The translations under genes were made by a program, and so were the position numbers. Below are positions 1-11,700 of a DNA stretch of 64,000 nucleotides, in pieces. The stretch is from Marvania coccoides. Taxonomy: Eukaryota > Chlorophyta > Trebouxiophyceae > Chlorellales > Chlorellaceae. The stretch's first letter is position 1. Each line of letters begins with the position of its first letter. The notes below the pieces were generated by a model. The model was not told where the DNA came from, did not search any database, and was given only the letters and a program-made list of their open reading frames with translations. The stretch spans positions 317,501 through 381,500 of the forward strand of contig OY978107.1 of NCBI GenBank assembly GCA_963854735.1, written 5' to 3'.

Positions 1-2
1 TA

Positions 3-113
3 GAGGACGGCACAGAAGTGTACCGCCCCGGAGCTGGCAGCGACTACGAGCCTATCTCCAGCGATGATCTGGTGGCGCTCCTCAGAAGGGCGGGGTTGGT
101 ATCGCCAAATTGA
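3..113 (+). CDS. 3' end of an unknown gene (partial)
   Basis: An open frame enters from the left edge and stops at a TGA at 111-113, giving about 36 residues that end in LVALLRRAGLVSPN. The composition (helical, charged, GC-rich codons) resembles a protein C-terminus rather than random sequence. The frame could begin with an exon, since the window opens with TAG, a possible splice acceptor. No family is recognisable from this tail, so function is unknown. Confidence 0.4.
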   Translation, partial: EDGTEVYRPGAGSDYEPISSDDLVALLRRAGLVSPN

Positions 114-1106
114 TGTGAAAAAACGTTAAGAACTGTTTTTGGGGCAGTGTATGAGTTGTGTGAGCTATATTACGTATTTAGGCGGGCGAGGAGTAAAGAG
201 GGCGATGCAGCCCTATGACGCCAGCAACCGAAAGCGTTTAATCAGCTGCGCTGGGTGCTGGCTGATGCCCCGCTGCTTTTCCTCCTGTACTTCCCTTTGC
301 GGCGCAATTTATTTTTATTTTCCAGCTGCATCATGCACGCTGAAGACTAGCAAGATATTATTATTACAGGCGTACTGTGTTTTTCTTGGCCCATGTCAAG
401 CGGAACGGCGAGCGAAATTTGTTTGTGGGCGGCAGGCAGCCATTCGGCCGCTGGCGTTTCATTGTTTATTCCCAACCCATAATTCCGCATGAGTCCCTTG
501 TTTACTATTCATTTTTTCTCCTTTTAGCTTTCCCATTCCTTGTTAAAATAGCCATATCTCGCCAATAATGATTCCGAGAGCTGCCTCCCTTTGCAATCCC
601 ACATGTTCTCATCTTAAAGGCCAAAAGACTGCAGCCTGGCATCTTCTTTCACCACCTGCTCCGCCTCCTTGCATTCTCTCCGCTCCCCCCGGTGCTGCCA
701 CTCTTTATACTCTCGGGGAGAGCCTCGCTACTCCTCACTGTTGAATAAATTTCAGGCCTCTTTCTCTTCGCCATTATATCTCGTTCGGATAAAAGACTGC
801 TGCACTCAATTTTACACTCGAAAAGGGGCTGACAAACTTAATAACGCGATTTCCGTGAGCCAACGCCCTCCTCTGAATTTCTATTTTTCGAAGATTTTTT
901 TTCCATCTTTTTTTTCTTTGGGGGATTTTTTTTTCACACCGAAAGGGAAACGCCAGAGAAGCAGAGGAGAGATAACACGCAAGAAACCACAGCCGAAATC
1001 AGAGCACCGTGCAGCGTGGGGAGGTGCACCAACCACAGCCGGATTGTATTAACGCCCGACACTCGCCTTCGCCTCAACGCCGCCCCATTTTGGGAGCCGC
1101 GGACGC
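114..1106. other. Intergenic, no gene recognised
   Basis: This stretch lies between two convergent genes and should hold both 3' UTRs. It is AT- and T-rich, with long T runs near 890-935. Short frames exist but none has protein-like composition or splice structure. No RNA gene was seen. Confidence 0.6.
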
Positions 1107-2889
1107 TCACTCGTCGTCCTCGGCCACGAGCTGCGCAAGCTTCGCTTTGAGGTTGTCCTTGCGCTGCTCGTAGGTGAGCTTGATGGCCTTCCACTTCTTG
1201 GCGCCAGCCTTGGTCTCCCGCTCCTTCTTGGGGGCGGGGGAGGGGTCAGCGCGGATGGCCTCGTGCACGGAGGTGTACCTGGTCGCAAATTCAGGGCAGA
1301 GAAACAAGCGTCAGGCAAGAAAACTCGAGAACTGGTGCGAAAAGGCCAGATGAGCTATTTTGCTCCCCAAACACTGAAATTGCCTTTGATTTTTTGCTAT
1401 TTCAATGCATTCAGCGATATACCCTCCATCGCTGCTTCATTTGCTTTAAAAAATCAACTCACAGGTCCTCCAGGTCCTCGGGCTCCACTCCAGACTTGAG
1501 GTACTCAGCAAAATGCACCTGGTACTTCTCAGGGTCCTCCTCCATCATCTCCTCCATGTACTCCGCAACGTGGCCGCCCATGATGTACTTCCGCATCGTC
1601 TCGGCGTCGAACTCCTTGGTGTCGCGGTCATAGCCGGCAAAGCGCTTTTCGTTGTGAGGGATGTCCAGACCGCCGTCCACGGCACCCTTCAGCGCCGCGA
1701 ACACCTACAGAAGGCAGCATTGCAGTAGAAACGAGTGAGAACGAGTGAATAACGACGTTTTCAAAGGGAAAATAAATACTCCCTTCGTAACCTATTAATT
1801 TAATTAAATTTATCCCCAGTTCCCATGACAAAATCGAGCCAAAAATACCAATTATTACACCCCAAACAAGCCCAAAAATTCAGCTCTGTCTCTAAGAGGC
1901 ATCAACCCCTCAAAACAGCCCCAGTATCTGTCACACCTTGGATCCGGTGGAGGTCCGCTTGAGTCCGGTGTCCAGCAGGCACATGAAGGGGCGGGGGCCG
2001 TCATCGACGGGGTCCACGTTGTAGTCCTCACCCACGTCCTCGGTGTTGCCCTCGTAGTGGCTGTCCAGGCCGAACTTCTGCAGGGTGCGGCGCGCCAGCA
2101 GCAGGCCAGTGGCATACGCGGCGGCGTAGTTGGTGAGGCCGGCGTTGAGGCCGTAGCGGGGGAGCTCGTGCGCGTAGGCGGCGCAGACGATGACGTCACC
2201 GGAGAGGGTGGCGTAGGCGATCTGGCAGACGATGTCCCGGTTGGTGAATCGAACAATCATACGGTACTTGGGGGTGTTGTACTTGTTCTTGTCCTGGGCG
2301 CACAGACGCAGGCGGGCGCGGTAGTCGGTCTTGCCCTGCCGACGACGGCGGTACTTGACCTGCGGGTGAATTGAAAATAAATTTTGAGGGTTGGTGAGCG
2401 GCGGAGGATCCAAAACATTTAACTTTCGGCCGCTGGCTGATGGTTTCAGGCTGATCCGAGATGCGGGTGAGAATTATGGCCCTCTAAAGTGCGCGATTCC
2501 GCTGCCCATGGTGCTGCGATTCGCCCAGCCGAATTTGTTGATGGATTTATTTCTGCCTCCACACGTAGCATCAAATTGATGCGCCGCCGCTGGTTTCGCG
2601 GCATAGTTATATCCCATAAAGCTCAAAGTACCCATTAATGGCCGCCACCGCCGGCGCTGCTGCCCCTTCCCACGCTCGCAAAATATAAAAAACGTCCATT
2701 GCTGTTCCGCGGCGGCCAGCCGTCCAACCCGCCCATCTACTAACCTGGAAGCGCGAAAAGCTGCACAAAGAAGCAAAGGGGGCGGCGTCATTAATTAATA
2801 TAAAAAATAAAAATCCAACTCAAATCTTCATCATTTTCGACGCCAGGAACTCACTATGCGCTGTTCTTGGTCACAGCAGCGCGCGCCAT
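1107..2889 (-). CDS. RPL5: 60S ribosomal protein L5 (uL18)
   Basis: This is a structural protein of the cytosolic large ribosomal subunit; the family binds 5S rRNA. Exons in transcription order are 2889-2855, 2760-2745, 2359-1937, 1704-1463 and 1278-1107. They join in frame to 295 residues, the normal eukaryotic length. The family N-terminus is clear: [17 protein letters not shown] followed by [16 protein letters not shown]. The middle carries [19 protein letters not shown] and the C-terminal part [23 protein letters not shown]. The tail is basic then acidic ([11 protein letters not shown]). The second exon is only 16 nt long and supplies YFSRFQ together with two bases from exon 1; without it the conserved N-terminus is broken. 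The ATG is the first in frame and matches the family start. A CAG lies 12 bases upstream, so a 5' UTR intron is possible. Confidence 0.97.
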
Positions 2890-3980
2890 TGTGTCCTCGC
2901 TCTCCTGCAAAATGCAATAATTGTTCGTGAGCCTCCAAGCGCTCAGTCGCCACCAAAAACTTGTTTCTTGTGAATTTCGTGGAAGCCCAAGCTCGTGTGT
3001 GCGTGACGGCGGGGTAAGTCAGGACGTACCTAAATAAAGGTATCGCGTCTAGCGATTAAAGAGGGCTCCAATCGTGCGAACGCTCGATTTTGGGTCCTTT
3101 TTTCCAGAGTCGCCACCAGCAGGCCGGGATCATTGCGAGGTGAGGTGAGGGTTTTAAGCCAAATTCAAAGTGAATCAAGGCTGTTGTGACTTTTTCGCGA
3201 GGGCAAAGGCTTTTTCGTTCAAGAGAAGCTGCTTCGTTTTATCTGAACTGAAATCCTGCTGCACAATATTTCCCCACCTCTTCTCCGTGAGATGCATGCC
3301 AAAGGCGACGCCATACACCGCCAGACTACCTCCTTTCCAACGAAAAGGCATTCCATTTCTATGCGCACGCGCAGCAGACCTTCCGGTACCGTACAGGTAA
3401 CTTGCAGTGACTAAACAATTACTCTGTTTTGTTTTTAATTGCGGCCAATGCCGCCACGTAGACCAGGGCTGCTGCCCAACTGCTGAGGCATGCCCTGGTG
3501 GCGGAATATCTTCCGTATTGCCAACATAAGCACATTCCAGCTCTTGCTGGCGAACCAGTCCGGTTGAAAAAAAATACTCTGGCCCACCAGCAAAAAAAAA
3601 AATCTGGAAAAAATCTGGCTGGAGAAGACTCCATCATTTGTTACATCCTGTTGAAATAAAATCTCGGTCAATTCATTCTACTATACTGCAATCAGGAGCC
3701 ATTCAATCGTAACCCCGAGATTTTGTCCGTTCCTAAGTCTCTGTGCAGCTCCTGAAGCAGCGTTAATGCCAAACTCTCTCTTTTGGTTTACATCAAATCC
3801 ATTTCCCCGATTTATTGCCCGTGGTATGGACAGCCTGTCATCTACTTCGGGGCAGCAAATTTTAAACCTTACATCGCTAGCTTCGTTTCGAATTTGTGGG
3901 AGCCTGCCCCATTGTTTTTCTTAAAACCGACTATCTTTTGGCTCAATTAAATCAAGCAGTGACACTCCTCGCCTGACACT
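2890..3980. other. Mostly non-coding interval
   Basis: It separates RPL5 from the NUMOD3 gene and probably holds both promoters. Apart from one possible minus-strand terminal exon near 3435-3546, listed separately, I see only AT-rich sequence and short unconvincing frames. Confidence 0.5.
3435..3546 (-). CDS. Possible terminal exon of a small unknown gene
   Basis: Reading the minus strand, an acceptor-like CCAG is followed by a frame coding SWNVLMLAIRKIFRHQGMP and ending GLRGGIGRN, with a TAA at 3437-3435. GC content rises sharply here against T-rich flanks, as expected for an exon. The peptide has a short hydrophobic stretch followed by a glycine-rich basic tail. I could not find a convincing upstream exon: the preceding bases are T-rich and open only in a low-complexity frame. 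It may be a remnant or the last exon of a small membrane protein. Confidence 0.3.
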
Positions 3981-4790
3981 ATGATTTTGGCTCCATCGGC
4001 AGTTATGAGGCAGAGCAACCCCGCTGCTCGACTGATGCCACCCCCTACCGCCACCCTCCCGCGCTCCTTATTCCCCACATCTACAAACTTCCACCTCAAG
4101 ATACACCCAGTTTTGCGCCGCAGCAGAGCTTTCGCCGGCCCCAGTACCCGTCCCGCCGTTGCTGCTGCCCTTCCCGAGGAGCTCTCCCTCCCCCTGCAGC
4201 TGCCCCAGGCCGGGGGTGATGATGACGATGCTATCAGCGAGAAGGAGCGCTCCCGCCGCGTCAAAATCAGCGCTGCCAACAAGGGAAGAGTGCCCTGGAA
4301 TAAGGGGCGGAAAATGTCGGAGGCGACCCGGGAAAAGATAAAACAAGCGACGCGGGAGGCCATGCAGCGCCCAGAAGTGCGCGCGCGGCTGCAGCATGCC
4401 ATGGAAACCCGCAGCCCGCACAGCGAGGCGACCAGGATAAAGATCAAAGCGGCACTCCATGAGCGGCTGACGGAGCGTCAGGCTGCTGTGGTGGAAGAGT
4501 CGCTGCGCGTGATCGCGGCCATGCGGGAGAGCAACAACGCTGCGGAGCGCGCTGCGGCGGAGCGAGCCGACGTGTTTGACGTCTTGCGGAAGGCCGCCCT
4601 GCAGTGTAGTAGAATTCGGCGAGAAGAAATGGAAGGAGGCTCGAGCGGCGAGGCGGGGGGGTCCATGATTGCGCGGTGGGAGCGCAACGACGGCGGATTC
4701 AGAGACGCGGTGCTGAAAAGGGTGGAGCGGCTGGAAAGAAAAGAAGGAGCGGTGGGCGTGCGGCAAAGCAGCGGCGGTGGCGTGCAGTAG
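3981..4790 (+). CDS. NUMOD3-motif protein, probably organelle-targeted
   Basis: This 269-residue frame carries a NUMOD3-like core at about residues 93-125, with KISAANKGRVPWNKGRKMS and then EATREKIKQATREAM, and a second weaker copy (RSPHSEATRIKIKAAL) near 141-156. NUMOD3 is a DNA-binding module first described in intron-encoded homing endonucleases. Plants have nuclear-encoded proteins carrying it without a nuclease domain, and no GIY-YIG or HNH domain is visible here. The first 60 residues are rich in Pro, Ala, Ser and Arg and poor in acidic residues, like an organellar transit peptide. The rest is charged and helical. The start is the first ATG. A lysine- and alanine-rich frame continues near 4860-4990 in other phases, so the true 3' end may be longer. 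Function is inferred only from the motif. Confidence 0.7.
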   Translation: MILAPSAVMRQSNPAARLMPPPTATLPRSLFPTSTNFHLKIHPVLRRSRAFAGPSTRPAVAAALPEELSLPLQLPQAGGDDDDAISEKERSRRVKISAANKGRVPWNKGRKMSEATREKIKQATREAMQRPEVRARLQHAMETRSPHSEATRIKIKAALHERLTERQAAVVEESLRVIAAMRESNNAAERAAAERADVFDVLRKAALQCSRIRREEMEGGSSGEAGGSMIARWERNDGGFRDAVLKRVERLERKEGAVGVRQSSGGGVQ

Positions 4791-5948
4791 TATAGCCTGG
4801 AATAAGACGCTGCTGTCTATTGCAGCAGTGGCGAACCAGGTGGTGAAATGCCCTACGTGTTACCAGCGCCGCGCCGCGCAAGCTGGAGTACACGCAGAAG
4901 GCAGGAAAGACGGAGCAGCGCAGGCGGAGGAGGCCAAGGCAGGGGAGCTGCGGGTTTTTTCGCGCATTGCAGCGCTGGCAGCGGCCGTGGAGAGTTCCCC
5001 AGTTTTCTTTGTGTTGGAGGCGAAAATCGATGCAAACAGTTTGCCATATTTCACTGCATGGGGGGTCAGTTTGCCTCCCAGCGCGGTTTACCGCCCGAGA
5101 GACTGATTTTCTTCCGTTTATGGAAGCGCATTTTCGTAGGCTTCAACACTCTTTGTATTTTCCTTATTCCTACGCGCACGGCTTTCACTAGCGTGCCAGT
5201 CTGCTACGGGGCCGTATGTGCCTTTTTGTGTGGACTTTAACCTATAATGTACGTATGTGGTGCAGCGGCAGCTGCGCTTATTCGTATTCCTCAGTCCAAA
5301 ATGTGGCAAATGCTCGATTTTTTATTCTTGAGATAGCATAACATTGCACATAATGCCCTGTTGGTTGTTGACAGTCCTTGGCTTTGAGCTTCAATAATCA
5401 ATAGCACTGGATATTCCTCACTGACGCCCGCTGGTCGACAATTCCACACAATTTTGGCCATTTTTTCAGTCAAAGAAATCATTCCTTTCATGTTAATACT
5501 ATTTATTTGATATAAGATGTTAAAGCACCGGGCTGCGGTCTTTGAATGCCGGATAGCGTTGCATAGCGCCGGTGACATGAATTTTCTGACCAGCGCTGGT
5601 GGCCCAACACGACCCGAAAGCATCCAACAGTATACTCACATTAAATGCAACGCGCTTGGCGCTTGTGGGTATCTGCAGGCGAGCCGCTACGGCTCTCCCG
5701 CCGCTCGGCACGTCAGGAAACAAAACATTCAGAAAAAGCGCACAGCCCAGGGCGCTGGGCTGAGCCTGTCACTGCATCTCGAAATCACCGCATCCCCCAC
5801 CCCCCATGCACCTTGCATGCATCGGGGGCTCAGTTGCAAAGCGGAGGGTCGACGCTGAGGAGAGGAGACTTTCTTCCTTCCACCCGGATGGATAAAGCAC
5901 TCTTGTTTTTTGTCTCTCTCCCTCCTTTTTATTCAGAGCAATTCCAAG
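4791..5948. other. Intergenic, contains a retroelement 3' fragment
   Basis: It lies between the NUMOD3 gene and GapA. The part up to about 5050 has broken protein-like stretches in shifting frames, possibly decayed sequence of the upstream gene. A LINE 3'-end fragment sits at 5104-5259. From 5260 to 5948 I see no gene; the last part is the GapA promoter and 5' UTR. Confidence 0.5.
5104..5259 (+). mobile_element. 5'-truncated LINE 3' end (solo tail)
   Basis: The segment from TTTTCTTCCGTTTATGGAAG to the ACGTATGT end matches, in reverse complement, sequence at 55235-55335 and 55882-55928. Shared landmarks are GCACGGCTTTCACTAGCGTG, CCAGTCTGCTACGGGGCC and TGGACTTTAACC. It ends in a degenerate TGTA-type tail, as do the other copies. 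This is the same family as the LINE at the right end of the window, here in the plus orientation and cut to its last 150 bases. Confidence 0.7.
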
Positions 5949-7744
5949 ATGGCTGGTGCGATCGTGATGAACACCCCCACCCGCGTGGGCGGCATGCGCG
6001 TCAGCGCTCCCCGCAAGGTGCGTTTTTCTATAAATCAAAGAATAAAAAAATGCAATAAGACGCTGTGCTGTGGACCGCACATTGCCGCGAAGACCCCAGG
6101 GAGTGTCAGCTTGCGTGTGCGGGTCTTGATGGCGGCTTTTGGTGGGCGAGATAGGCGCGGCGCTGGGCTCTGCCACACTCTGTGGTGGAGTGCATCGAGC
6201 CGACGTCAGAGGCCCCGCAGCCAGCGATCGCGGTGCCACAGCCGCTATTGGACCCCAATTGGTGCTGTGTGGAGGGCGAGCGCCAGCAATGCGCAACTCT
6301 CACCTGTTTCAACCCACATCTTACCCCCGTGGTTTTGTGTTGCTCCGCAGGCTGCCGGCTTCGGCGAGTTCCAGGGCTTCAAGGCCGCGTCCGTCTACAA
6401 GATGGGACAGTCTGAGGGCCAGGACTTCTCTGCCCGCGTCGCCACCCAGGCTCGCGCCACCGTGAGTGCCTTATCGCCTTTGTTTTTAGCCGCGCGCCGC
6501 ACATTGCCGCCGTGCTCGCACCTGTTGTAGTCTGTTTACGCGTGTCCTTCGAAATCGCGTGCCTCTGGTGGCTCATTTGGCCCCTCCTGAAAAATGTCGA
6601 TCTCCACTTGATCACCCACCAGATATTTGCAATTCCCACTGCTTTTTTCTCACCCCTCCTTCTCCCTCCCTCTCCCTATCTCATTTCGCAGTCCGGCACC
6701 GGCTCCCGCCAGGTGACCGTCTCCGCCAAGAAGCTCAAGGTGGCCATCAACGGTTTCGGCCGCATCGGCCGCCAGTTCCTGCGCTGCGTGGAGGGCCGCG
6801 AGAACTCCAACCTGGAGATCGTGTGCATCAACGACTCCGGCGGTGTCAAGCAGGCCTCCCACCTGCTCAAGTACGACTCCACCATGGGCACCTTCAAGGC
6901 CGACGTCAAGATCACCGGCGACAACACCTTCTCCATCAACGGCCGCGACATCACCGTCGTCTCCTCCCGCGATCCCCTGCAGCTCCCCTGGGCCGCCATG
7001 GACATCGACCTCGTGATTGAGGGCACCGGCGTGTTCATCGACACCAAGGGCGCCACCAAGCACCTGGAGGCCGGCGCCAAGAAGGTGCTCATCACCGCCC
7101 CCGCTAAGGGCAACGACATCCCCACCTACGTGGTGGGAGTCAACGCCGACCAGTACAAGCACTCGGACAACATCATCTCCAACGCTTCCTGCACCACCAA
7201 CTGCCTGGCGCCCTTCGTCAAGGTTCTGGACGAGAAGTTCGGCATCGTCAAGGGCACCATGACCACCACCCACTCCTACACCGGAGACCAGCGCCTGCTG
7301 GACGCGTCCCACCGCGACCTGCGCCGCGCCCGCGCCGCCGCGCTCAACATCGTGCCCACCACCACTGGCGCCGCCAAGGCCGTCGCCCTGGTGCTGCCCA
7401 ACATGAAGGGCAAGCTCAACGGCGTGGCGCTGCGCGTGCCCACCCCCACCGTGTCCGTGGTGGACCTGGTCGTCCAGGTGGAGAAGAAGACCTTTGCCGA
7501 GGAAGTGAACGAGGCCTTCCGTGAGGCGTCGCGCGGCCCCATGGTCGGCATCCTGGGCATCTCCGACGAGCCCCTGGTGTCTTGCGACTACAAGCAGACC
7601 AACGTCAGCAGCACCATCGACGCCGCCCTCACCATGGTGATGGGAGACGACATGGTCAAGGTGGTCGCGTGGTACGACAACGAGTGGGGATACTCGCAGC
7701 GCGTGGTTGACCTCGCGGAGGTTGTCGCCACCAACTGGGAGTAG
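5949..7744 (+). CDS. GAPA: Chloroplast glyceraldehyde-3-phosphate dehydrogenase, A-type
   Basis: This enzyme reduces 1,3-bisphosphoglycerate to glyceraldehyde-3-phosphate with NADPH in the Calvin cycle. Exons 5949-6017, 6351-6461 and 6692-7744 give 410 residues. Residues 1 to about 70 form a transit peptide rich in Ser, Ala, Arg and Val. The mature enzyme starts near [20 protein letters not shown], the Rossmann nucleotide-binding motif. The catalytic segment [10 protein letters not shown] has its cysteine near residue 227. The end is [19 protein letters not shown]. It stops right after the catalytic fold, without the cysteine-bearing CP12-like extension of plant GapB, so it is the A type. Introns interrupt only the transit-peptide region; the whole enzyme is one exon with strong C/G third-position bias, as expected for a highly expressed gene. 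The ATG is the first in frame with the transit peptide. Confidence 0.97.
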
Positions 7745-8761
7745 AGCGCATCCCCTCGGTCGAGCGGTGTACGGTATAAGAGGGAGGAGCGGAGCAAAGC
7801 GAGAGTTGGGCTCGATGAGGCGGTGACCTGTCTTTGAGTTTTTCTTGTACCTCCCTTACTCCGCTGCCTCCAATCACTTAAGGAGAAGAGCAGCTCGCGG
7901 CGCACTGTCGCACCCCCCCCTTTCATCTATTCTTGGTTTTGAGATCTGTGTATCGTAACTTTTTCATTGTCACAACACCCTTGTGCAAAAAGAATTCATT
8001 CATATCCTCCACGCCGACTCCCTCGGTCAGTTCAACACATAAGCGGTAGTTACGAAAGACAGCAGCAGCAGTGCAGAGCGAGCCAGCCCAGTGTCTGATT
8101 AAGAAACAACACAAAAATTCCATCAATTTTTTGTCCTTTTCATAGTAGCCTTGTCGGCTATCAGTAGCAGTAGTCTTGTCGATCTGTCATTTTATTTCAG
8201 TTTCCTGCCTTCAGGTGCGTCTTTTTCATTCCCTCTTGTCCCCCCAACCGAATTTTGCAATTCATTTCTAATTGTTGATCGTTTAAAATCCTCAACCCCT
8301 GCTGCTCCTCTAACCTTGCCTTTTAAGAAGCAGACGAGGGGGACAGCAGCCGGCATTTCCTCCAAGTCTCTTCATTTTGTAACTGTCTAGCTTCTTGCTC
8401 ATCCAGCTTGGGTGAAATGAACAGGGTTACACGGAAACTCGATTCCGTAGGAAATGAAAAGGCAATCTTAGAAAATTAGAGGAAGAAAAAACTGGAAAAT
8501 AGTAAATTGCTACTGTATAAATTCTGCGGCGGCGTCAGGTGCAGCAGGGCAGCTCTCTTCCCCTGCAGACAACTCTCTCTGCAGAAGCAGCACCCGAAAA
8601 ATGCCGGCGATCGTTTGTTCTTCATGAAATTCACACAGGACAAAACAATGTTTTTTAAGGGAAGGATTCATATTCATCTTTAACTGTCTCGAGGGGAAAC
8701 TTTCCTTCGCTAATTAATTAATCGATTAACAACAGCGTTACTGCGCGGGTTTCTAAGGCGC
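7745..8761. other. Intergenic between convergent genes
   Basis: It holds the 3' UTRs of GapA and of the serine hydroxymethyltransferase gene. The sequence is pyrimidine-rich on the left and AT-rich toward 8700. No frame has credible composition, and no tRNA or repeat was seen. Confidence 0.6.
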
Positions 8762-11700
8762 TCAGCTGGTGTACCGCATGGAAGCCTTCTCGAACCCGAT
8801 CGTGGGGAACTGCTTGGCAAATTCCTCCACCTCCTCACGCAGCTCTGCCAGCGCAGGGGGGTCGGCCTTCTCTAGGTACTCGCGGAAGTCCTTGAGCTTG
8901 GGCCCGGTGGTCTTCTTGAGGTCCTTGGTGATGGCCACGCCCTTGGCAACAAGGTCTGCAACGCGGTCGAAATCGGCCTCGACAAAGCCGCGGGAGGTGA
9001 GCGCAGGAGAGCCCATGCGCAAGCCGCCGGGCACCATAGCGGACACATCGCCTGCAAAATTGGCAGAATGGGGGAATGAGAGGGAGGTAAAAAACCCAAA
9101 ATGTTTTTGGGGGCGAGTGATACTTTCATGCATAAATTAAAATGTATTGAAATAGCACTGAAATAAACAATATACCCGAAAGAGTGCGTATATCATCCAT
9201 TTTTCGTGTTTTTTAATAAATATAACAGCATTGTTTTATTCATGTTTAGTTATACTACCCACCTGGCACGGTGTTCTTGTTGGCTGCGATGTGAGCGAGC
9301 TCCAGGACCCGCTCCACACGAGAGCCGTCAACGCCCTGAGGCCGCAGGTCGGTCAGCACGATGTGGTTGTCGGTACCGCCGGACACCAGCGAGAACCCGC
9401 GGCTCTGCAGCCCCTCAGCCAGCGCCTTTGAGTTGGCCAGCACCTGGGTCTGGTAGGCAATGAATTCGGGGCCCTTGGCCTGCTTGAGGGCGCAGGCCAG
9501 GCCGGAGATGGTGTGGTTGTGGGGGCCGCCCTGGAGCCCGGGGAAGACGGAGAAGTTGATGGGGCCCTCCAGGTCGTACCTGTGAAAAAAACGGAAGAAA
9601 ATATTCAGTTTCTTGAAAAGTCAGGGAGAATAGATTAGACGACGCTGAGAGAATGAGCACAAGGTGGACTTGGATGAAGTATATGACGTATTGGACAGTT
9701 TTAAGGCGCATAACGAATTAAAGATGCATTGAAAATATCAAGATATAATATCAAGATATAAATTCAAGAATATAATATCAAGAAAATAAATTCAAGAATA
9801 TAAATTCAAGACTATAAATTCAAGAAGTTTTCACAGCTTACATGATGGGGTTCCCCTTCTTGTCAGTGCCCTTCTGGCCCTTGCGGTAGAAGATCATGGC
9901 GCCACGGGGGCCGCGCAGGGACTTGTGGGTGGTGGTGGTCACCACGTCAGAGAACTCGAAGGGGGAGGGCACCAGGCCAGCAGCGACGAGACCTGCGAGG
10001 AAAAAATTATTTGAACAGTAGAATATCAGTGGAAAAAGGCTCGAATGTGACGATGTTTGAATCGAAGGGCAGAAGAGATGAGAAAAAGAAAGAAGGGTGG
10101 CTGCTGCAAGCCAGAAAGCCAACTCTCGTCCTCCCCAACAAAGGATTTAAAAAAATGCCGGTCACAAAAGGAGGCCAAATTGCCACCAGTTTTCATCGAA
10201 TTTTCCTCTAGTTCTCACCTGAGATGTGCGCCATATCGGAGAGAAGGATGGAGTTGTGCTTGTCGGCGATGGCCCGCATGCGGGGGTAGTCATAATGGCG
10301 GGTGTAGGCAGAGGCGCCAGCCACGATGAGCTTGGGGCGGAACAGAGTAGCGGAACGGTCCAGGGCGTCGTAGTCGATGATGCCGGTCTCCTCGTTCAGG
10401 CGGTAGGGCATGGTCTGCACCCAGGAAGAAAAATGAAGATCATCAGAAAATGAATGAAATGGAGAAAATTTGAGGAGAGAGGGCTCATGTGGTCATACAA
10501 AAAGTATTATATCAGAACCCGTGTATTGAGTTTAAAAAAGAAGCAAGCCGTCTCTAAATCTGTACATATTCATTTATAACAAAAAATCGGAAGCTAATAT
10601 AAAAACACCGACTGCAACACCAATAGTACTCGCCTCAAAGAAGATGGAGGTGGCTGAGATTTTCTTGGTGTCAGTCTGGAAGCCGTGGCTCAGATGCCCA
10701 CCGTGCGGCAGATCCAGCCCCATGATGCGGTCGTGGGGCTTCAGCAGCGCGGTATAGACCTGGAAGTTGGCGGGGGAGCCGGAGAGGGACTGCACGTTGA
10801 CGCCCCACTCCTCTGCAACAAAGAGAAAAAATCCACCGAAAAAATATCTTTCTTAGCTTCATTTTAAGGCGTTTCCTCCCTTTTATACTACAATTAATAC
10901 GAAAGTTATACGAATTTCGACGTAACATGGCGCAAAAACACATTATAAAATGTTAAAAAAAAAACTCACTGGGATCGAGGTGGAAAGCTTCCAGGGCCCG
11001 CTGCTGGCACAGGCGCTCCGCCTGGTCGATGAACTCGTTGCCGCCGTAGTACCGGGCCCCGGGGTACCCCTCGCTGTACTTGTTGGTCATCACTGAGCCC
11101 ACCGCCTCCATCACTGATTTGGACACAAAATTCTCAGAGGGAATGAGCTCCAGCCCCTTGTACTGCCGGTTTTTCTCGTGTTCGATGATGTCATACAGCT
11201 CGGGGTCGACCTCCTCCAGCCCCGCGTTCAGGACCTTAGGCCACTGCACCAGCACAACGTACAAGGGGTGAGAAAAAAAGCGGAGGGCGGCTGCGAAAAT
11301 TGACATTATAAATGTGCTGTGATGTATATCCCTCTGCTGAGTTGGTGTTTGTGAAATGAAGATGTGGGGGTGATTGTTGCTGAGCTACTGATTGGAGGTG
11401 AAAGGACAGCAACGCTACGCCCTTCCCAGCCAGCCAAAAGGCGGCGATAGTAGTAGAGTAGATTTTGAGCCATTCAAAGAATCTAGGCAGTGGGAGGCGC
11501 ACCGTGACGTGGGAACGGTTGACATCGGATGAGAATTTCTCGTAGTCGGCGTCGTTGGTGGCAGGCTGCGAGAATAGAGCGAGTGAGAGAGTCAATCAAA
11601 TGCCAGCTGGCCTGCGATCCGAAGCGAAATGCGGGGTCTGGCGCGGCACTAACCTGTGCAGCAAAGCTCCTGGTGGCGGATCCCTGCAGTGCAAGTACCC

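Noticed and set aside
4068..4766. 232-codon minus-strand frame opposite the NUMOD3 gene
   Set aside because: Histidine/leucine-rich antisense composition; the plus strand carries a recognisable domain.
6650..7312. Long minus-strand open frame opposite the GapA exon
   Set aside because: It is the antisense shadow of a GC-biased coding exon: Gly/Val/Asp-rich with no family features, while the plus strand gives a complete GAPDH.
9734..9826. AT-rich array considered as a CRISPR array or origin
   Set aside because: Units are short, variable and without spacers, and lie inside an SHMT intron.
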